Shown here: piece after piece, positions 5,694 through 5,710 of the stretch
Position numbering within the stretch: the stretch's first letter is position 1
How the letters are laid out: each line of letters opens with the position of its first letter
Program-made: the position numbers and the translations under genes
Origin: Flavobacteriaceae bacterium
GTDB lineage: Bacteria; Bacteroidota; Bacteroidia; Flavobacteriales; Flavobacteriaceae
Direction: 5' to 3'
Length of the DNA stretch: 5,710 bases
Assembly (NCBI GenBank): GCA_002728075.1
Contig: PBVB01000003.1
Span: forward strand, 1-5,710
Notes under the pieces: model-generated
The model's input: the letters and a program-made list of their open reading frames with translations, nothing else
Told to the model about the DNA's origin: nothing
Databases searched by the model: none

Positions 5694-5697
5694 TATT
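5679..5697. promoter_or_regulatory. Fur-box candidate upstream of the ferritin-like gene
   Basis: GATAACAATGAGAATTATT matches the classical 19-base Fur consensus GATAATGATAATCATTATC at 13 of 19 positions, including both outer arms (ATAA and TTAT, which are complementary). The site is 64 bases upstream of the ferritin-like ATG at 5615 and 13 bases from the right edge. It may act on the ferritin-like gene, on a divergent gene outside the window, or both. The remainder of the 5628-5710 gap shows no clear leftward sigma-70 promoter; TTGACT (5659-5654) and TAAAAT (5642-5637) are only 11 bases apart, too close to pair. Confidence 0.5.
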
Positions 5698-5710
5698 TGC
5701 ATAAAAAAAA

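Noticed and set aside
1..5710. Defence system, CRISPR array, transposon ends or a biosynthetic cluster
   Set aside because: No regular direct repeats, terminal inverted repeats, transposase, nuclease or synthase motifs were found; all genes fit ordinary housekeeping or stress families.

Overview
This 5,710-base window is AT-rich, gene-dense and chromosomal in character. It carries seven complete protein-coding genes and the tail of an eighth at the left edge. No RNA gene, mobile element, CRISPR array or long repeat was seen. The gene set combines a photolyase-like flavoprotein, PsiE, a MAPEG protein with a glutathione S-transferase, an ecdysteroid-kinase-like phosphotransferase and a heme-free ferritin-like protein. 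With intergenic gaps of at most 106 bases, this fits a streamlined, AT-rich marine Gammaproteobacterium such as the SAR86 clade. That assignment is inferred from composition and family content, not from a marker gene.

Layout. Bases 1-176 hold the C-terminus of a membrane protein (+), followed almost immediately by an APH/EcKinase-type phosphotransferase (+, 187-1236). Facing it tail to tail, with one base between the stop codons, is a leftward pair. A photolyase-like FAD protein (3395-2268) comes first, then an HSL-type (family IV) esterase (2227-1238) 40 bases downstream. A 106-base divergent promoter region (3396-3501) separates this pair from a rightward three-gene operon: psiE (3502-3930), a MAPEG membrane protein (3950-4378) and an eEF1B-gamma-like glutathione S-transferase (4388-5185). 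The last gene overlaps by 8 bases, tail to tail, a leftward ferritin-like gene (5615-5178). A hairpin with T-rich flanks on both strands lies over the two stop codons and probably terminates both. The right edge (5628-5710) carries a good Fur-box candidate.

How the genes may work together. The rightward operon joins a PsiE-family membrane protein to two unrelated glutathione-linked families, which suggests a membrane or electrophile detoxification module. The photolyase-like gene starts from the same intergenic region in the other direction. The ferritin-like gene would store or detoxify iron. Light damage, glutathione chemistry and iron handling make a loose stress-response theme, but that is inference.

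The most unusual item is the photolyase-like protein. Its FAD-binding domain is at the N-terminus, with no antenna domain before it. An alpha/beta domain of about 150 residues follows, and it looks like the usual N-terminal antenna domain moved to the C-terminal side.
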